Shown one piece after another: positions 38,775-39,424 of a stretch of DNA of 39,424 nucleotides. This DNA is from an uncultured Sphingomonas sp. (GTDB lineage Bacteria; Pseudomonadota; Alphaproteobacteria; Sphingomonadales; Sphingomonadaceae). Position numbers and translations under genes: made by a program. Numbering within the stretch: position 1 is the stretch's first letter; each line of letters starts with the position of its first letter. The stretch is from the NCBI RefSeq assembly GCF_913777625.1, contig NZ_CAJYTI010000004.1, positions 1 through 39,424 of the forward strand. Reading direction: 5' to 3'. Under the pieces are notes generated by a model, which was given only the letters and a program-made list of their open reading frames with translations, made no database searches and had not been told where the DNA came from.

Positions 38775-39356
38775 TTACTTGCCCAGCTTCTCGATCTTTT
38801 CCTGAAGCCGCGCCAGTTCCGCCTTGAGCGCGGACACGTCGCCCTCGCCGCTGCTCGCTTCGGGGGCGGTGGGCGTCGCGGCCGGAGCGGCGTTCGGCGC
38901 GGGATTGGCTGCGCCGCCGGGCTGGAAGGCGCTGGCTGCGGCTTCGAACATCGCCATGTTGCGCTTGGCGATCTCCGCAAAGGGCGAGTTGGCGAAGGCG
39001 CCCTCGACCGCCGACTTGAACTGTTCCTGGTTGCGGCGGAAGCTGTCCATCGACGCTTCCAGATAACCGGGCACCATCGCCTGCATCGAATCGCCGTACA
39101 TCGAGATGAGCTGGCGCAGGAAATTCACCGGCAGCATGGTTTCGCCCCGGCTTTCCTCTTCCATGATGATCTGGGTCAGGACATTATGGGTGATGTCCTC
39201 GTCGGTCTTGGCGTCGACGACCTTAAAATCACGACCCGCGCGGATCATGCCCGCCAGGTGATCGAGCGTGATGTAGGAGGAGGTTTCGGTGTTGTAGAGC
39301 CGCCGGTTCGCGTATTTCTTGACGATCACGACGCCGTCCGATGCCTGCTTCTTCAT
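38775..39356 (-). CDS. phaR: Polyhydroxyalkanoate synthesis regulator PhaR
   Basis: A DNA-binding regulator of 193 residues that represses phasin and PHA genes and is released by binding PHA granules. The N-terminal PhaR DNA-binding region is clear (VIVKKYANRRLYNTETSSYI, LDHLAGMI, FKVVDAKTDEDITHNVLTQI), followed by the PHB-binding accumulation domains (LPVNFLRQLISMYGDSMQAM, PGYLEASMDSFRRNQEQF). An Ala/Pro-rich linker leads to a short coiled coil (ALKAELARLQEKIEKLGK). The ATG at 39356 is preferred; the upstream 20 residues are not PhaR-like. It converges on the UbiB-like gene with 50 bp between. No phaC is in the window. Confidence 0.96.
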   Translation of the reverse strand: MKKQASDGVVIVKKYANRRLYNTETSSYITLDHLAGMIRAGRDFKVVDAKTDEDITHNVLTQIIMEEESRGETMLPVNFLRQLISMYGDSMQAMVPGYLEASMDSFRRNQEQFKSAVEGAFANSPFAEIAKRNMAMFEAAASAFQPGGAANPAPNAAPAATPTAPEASSGEGDVSALKAELARLQEKIEKLGK

Positions 39357-39424
39357 GGACCCCCGCCTTTCATGGTTTTGCCGCAGCCTAACGCCTTGGA
39401 TTTCGCATCGCAACATGGTCCGCG

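Overview
The window is a stretch of high-GC alphaproteobacterial chromosome, most likely from Sphingomonas or a close relative. This rests on GC-rich codon use, frequent ATGA and TGATG gene overlaps, the gene content (PhaR, a DUF1345 protein, tandem M28 peptidases, an S1/P1 nuclease, a HIG1-type twin-membrane protein) and short dispersed palindromic repeats. I see no insertion sequence, integrase, prophage gene, CRISPR array, rRNA or tRNA. Most of it is housekeeping or catabolic chromosome rather than a genomic island.

Layout. 1-6012 (+): two tiny membrane proteins, the class I ribonucleotide reductase small subunit, a repeat-rich intergenic stretch, a secreted M61 peptidase, inorganic pyrophosphatase, a DUF1345 membrane protein and a secreted PHP-domain hydrolase. 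6031-11166 (-): a secreted GH31 glycosidase with a 13-bp palindrome in front of it, a tightly coupled three-gene transport/acetylation operon (EamA exporter, SSAT-like acetyltransferase, Gdx/SugE-like SMR exporter), and phenylalanine 4-hydroxylase. 11237-15052: an alpha/beta hydrolase (+), S1/P1 nuclease and isoaspartyl peptidase/asparaginase (-), then ispG (+). 15086-20656 (-): an ABC ATPase with a membrane partner whose reading frame is interrupted by an in-frame TAA, a 3-hydroxyacyl-CoA dehydrogenase, a class A penicillin-binding protein and an HNH endonuclease.

20756-21835 (+): glutamyl-Q tRNA(Asp) synthetase and a small HIG1-like protein. 21956-25377 (-): a PF13480-type acetyltransferase with a long AT-richer leader, and a coupled pair of a lipoprotein sugar dehydrogenase and a DUF2231 membrane protein. 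25491-30427 (+): cobalamin adenosyltransferase, the ergothioneine genes egtB-egtD, a threonine-aldolase-like PLP enzyme and an EamA exporter. 30337-34433 (-): two tandem paralogous M28 peptidases and an NAD(P)-binding epimerase-like protein. 34628-38724 (+): pepN translationally coupled to a UbiB/ABC1 kinase-like gene. 38775-39356 (-): phaR, the polyhydroxyalkanoate regulator.

The window reads as several independent short operons. Themes are peptide scavenging (M61, two M28, PepN, asparaginase), small-molecule export (two EamA, one SMR, one ABC), redox and thiol chemistry (EgtB/EgtD, sugar dehydrogenase) and PHA-related metabolism (PhaR, possibly the 3-hydroxyacyl-CoA dehydrogenase). The leads most worth following are the broken ABC membrane gene, the SSAT-like/Gdx-like operon, the sugar dehydrogenase-DUF2231 pair, the egtBD-aldolase neighbourhood, and several strong inverted repeats next to gene starts.
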